This document shows, piece by piece, positions 6,241 to 6,433 of a stretch of DNA of 6,433 nucleotides (its first letter is position 1; every line of letters begins with the position of its first letter). The DNA is from an uncultured Ruminococcus sp. (GTDB lineage: Bacteria; Bacillota_A; Clostridia; Oscillospirales; Acutalibacteraceae): assembly GCA_902773395.1 (NCBI GenBank), contig CACYEJ010000285.1:1-6433 (forward strand), written 5' to 3'. Both the position numbers and the translations under genes were made by a program. The notes beneath the pieces were generated by a model, which saw only the letters and a program-made list of their open reading frames with translations, did no database searches and was not told the DNA's origin.

Positions 6241-6281
6241 GTTTTAAACGAAAGATTTATTTATAGATTGCTTTATTTTGG

Positions 6282-6433
6282 TGATACTTGCTCTATCATA
6301 GTTTGTTTAGTTTCGCTGAGGGTAATTTATTTTTCTACGCTGATTAGTTTCGTCAGCGACTGGGCTCTGCATTAGGAACACCTGCCAATCAGTCTTCGCC
6401 TGGCGGCTCGACTTCTTGGGGTGTTCCGTCACC
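6282..6433 (+). other. Structured, more GC-rich non-coding segment, possibly an RNA or leader
   Basis: Hairpins follow one another: TGATA/TATCA (6282-6286/6294-6298), CGCTGA/TCAGCG (6338-6343/6353-6358), and GGAACACC/GGTGTTCC (6375-6382/6420-6427) enclosing TGCCA/TGGCG (6383-6387/6401-6405). The outer inner-stem pair (6383/6405) is a U-G wobble on the + strand and an A-C mismatch on the minus strand, hinting at + strand RNA. TTAGTTTCG occurs twice (6307-6315, 6344-6352). Short open frames cross the end on both strands but lack a credible start and ribosome binding site. I do not recognise an RNA family, and the element may continue past the window. Confidence 0.4.

Noticed and set aside
6345..6433. 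Short open frames across the window end, for example + strand GTPANQSSPGG and a minus-strand frame with SSRQAKTDW
   Set aside because: Both strands are open because of the local composition; neither has a good start or ribosome binding site, and the stretch is better explained by paired stems. A partial gene cannot be fully excluded without more sequence.
1..6433. CRISPR array, insertion sequence ends or phage attachment site
   Set aside because: No regularly spaced repeats, no transposase and no duplicated tRNA 3' end were seen in the window.

Overview
The window looks like a piece of chromosome from a low-GC Gram-positive anaerobe, probably a Clostridia member of the Ruminococcus/Oscillospiraceae kind. 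This is inferred from AT-rich intergenic DNA, AAAGG-type ribosome binding sites, a tRNA gene without encoded CCA, a lipoprotein solute-binding protein, a fused CapA/CapB-type tyrosine autokinase, and a remnant of an Rpn-family gene of a type common in gut Clostridia. No species can be assigned by eye.

Left part (1-2357): a nearly complete tRNA-Pro(GGG) on the + strand ends in a strong intrinsic terminator and faces a minus-strand unit. That unit reads, in transcription order, from a perfect TTGACA-17 bp-TATAAT promoter (2329-2357) through a long-form serine O-acetyltransferase (cysE) and, 42 bp later, a lipoprotein of the TrpX-like ABC substrate-binding family, ending in a terminator at 132-161. 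CysE supplies O-acetylserine for cysteine synthesis. The linked binding protein has no permease or ATPase in the window, so its ligand and partners are unknown.

Middle (2419-2735): a short + strand reading frame keeps only the N-terminal part of an Rpn/PD-(D/E)XK-type protein and then runs into a bidirectional terminator and the end of the next gene. It is best read as a decayed remnant with its promoter and start site still visible.

Right part (2745-5726): a second minus-strand unit starts from another perfect TTGACA-17-TATAAT promoter (5698-5726) and has a leader of about 120 nt with a bulged hairpin. It encodes a single-chain polysaccharide co-polymerase/BY-kinase fusion with a tyrosine-rich tail, then a membrane-anchored SGNH/GDSL-fold protein whose usual nucleophilic serine is glutamine, and it ends at the bidirectional terminator. 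The intergenic hairpin between the two genes forms a full stem only in the minus-strand RNA. No glycosyltransferase, flippase, polymerase or phosphatase is present, so this is a compact two-gene surface-polysaccharide unit rather than a full capsule cluster.

Far right (5727-6433): about 700 bp with no convincing gene. It holds a very AT-rich inverted repeat, a + strand promoter candidate near 6084-6113, and then a more GC-rich stretch (about 6200-6433) of successive hairpins with possible alternative pairings. I could not match this stretch to a known RNA family. It is the best candidate here for an undescribed structured RNA or leader, and it continues past the window edge.
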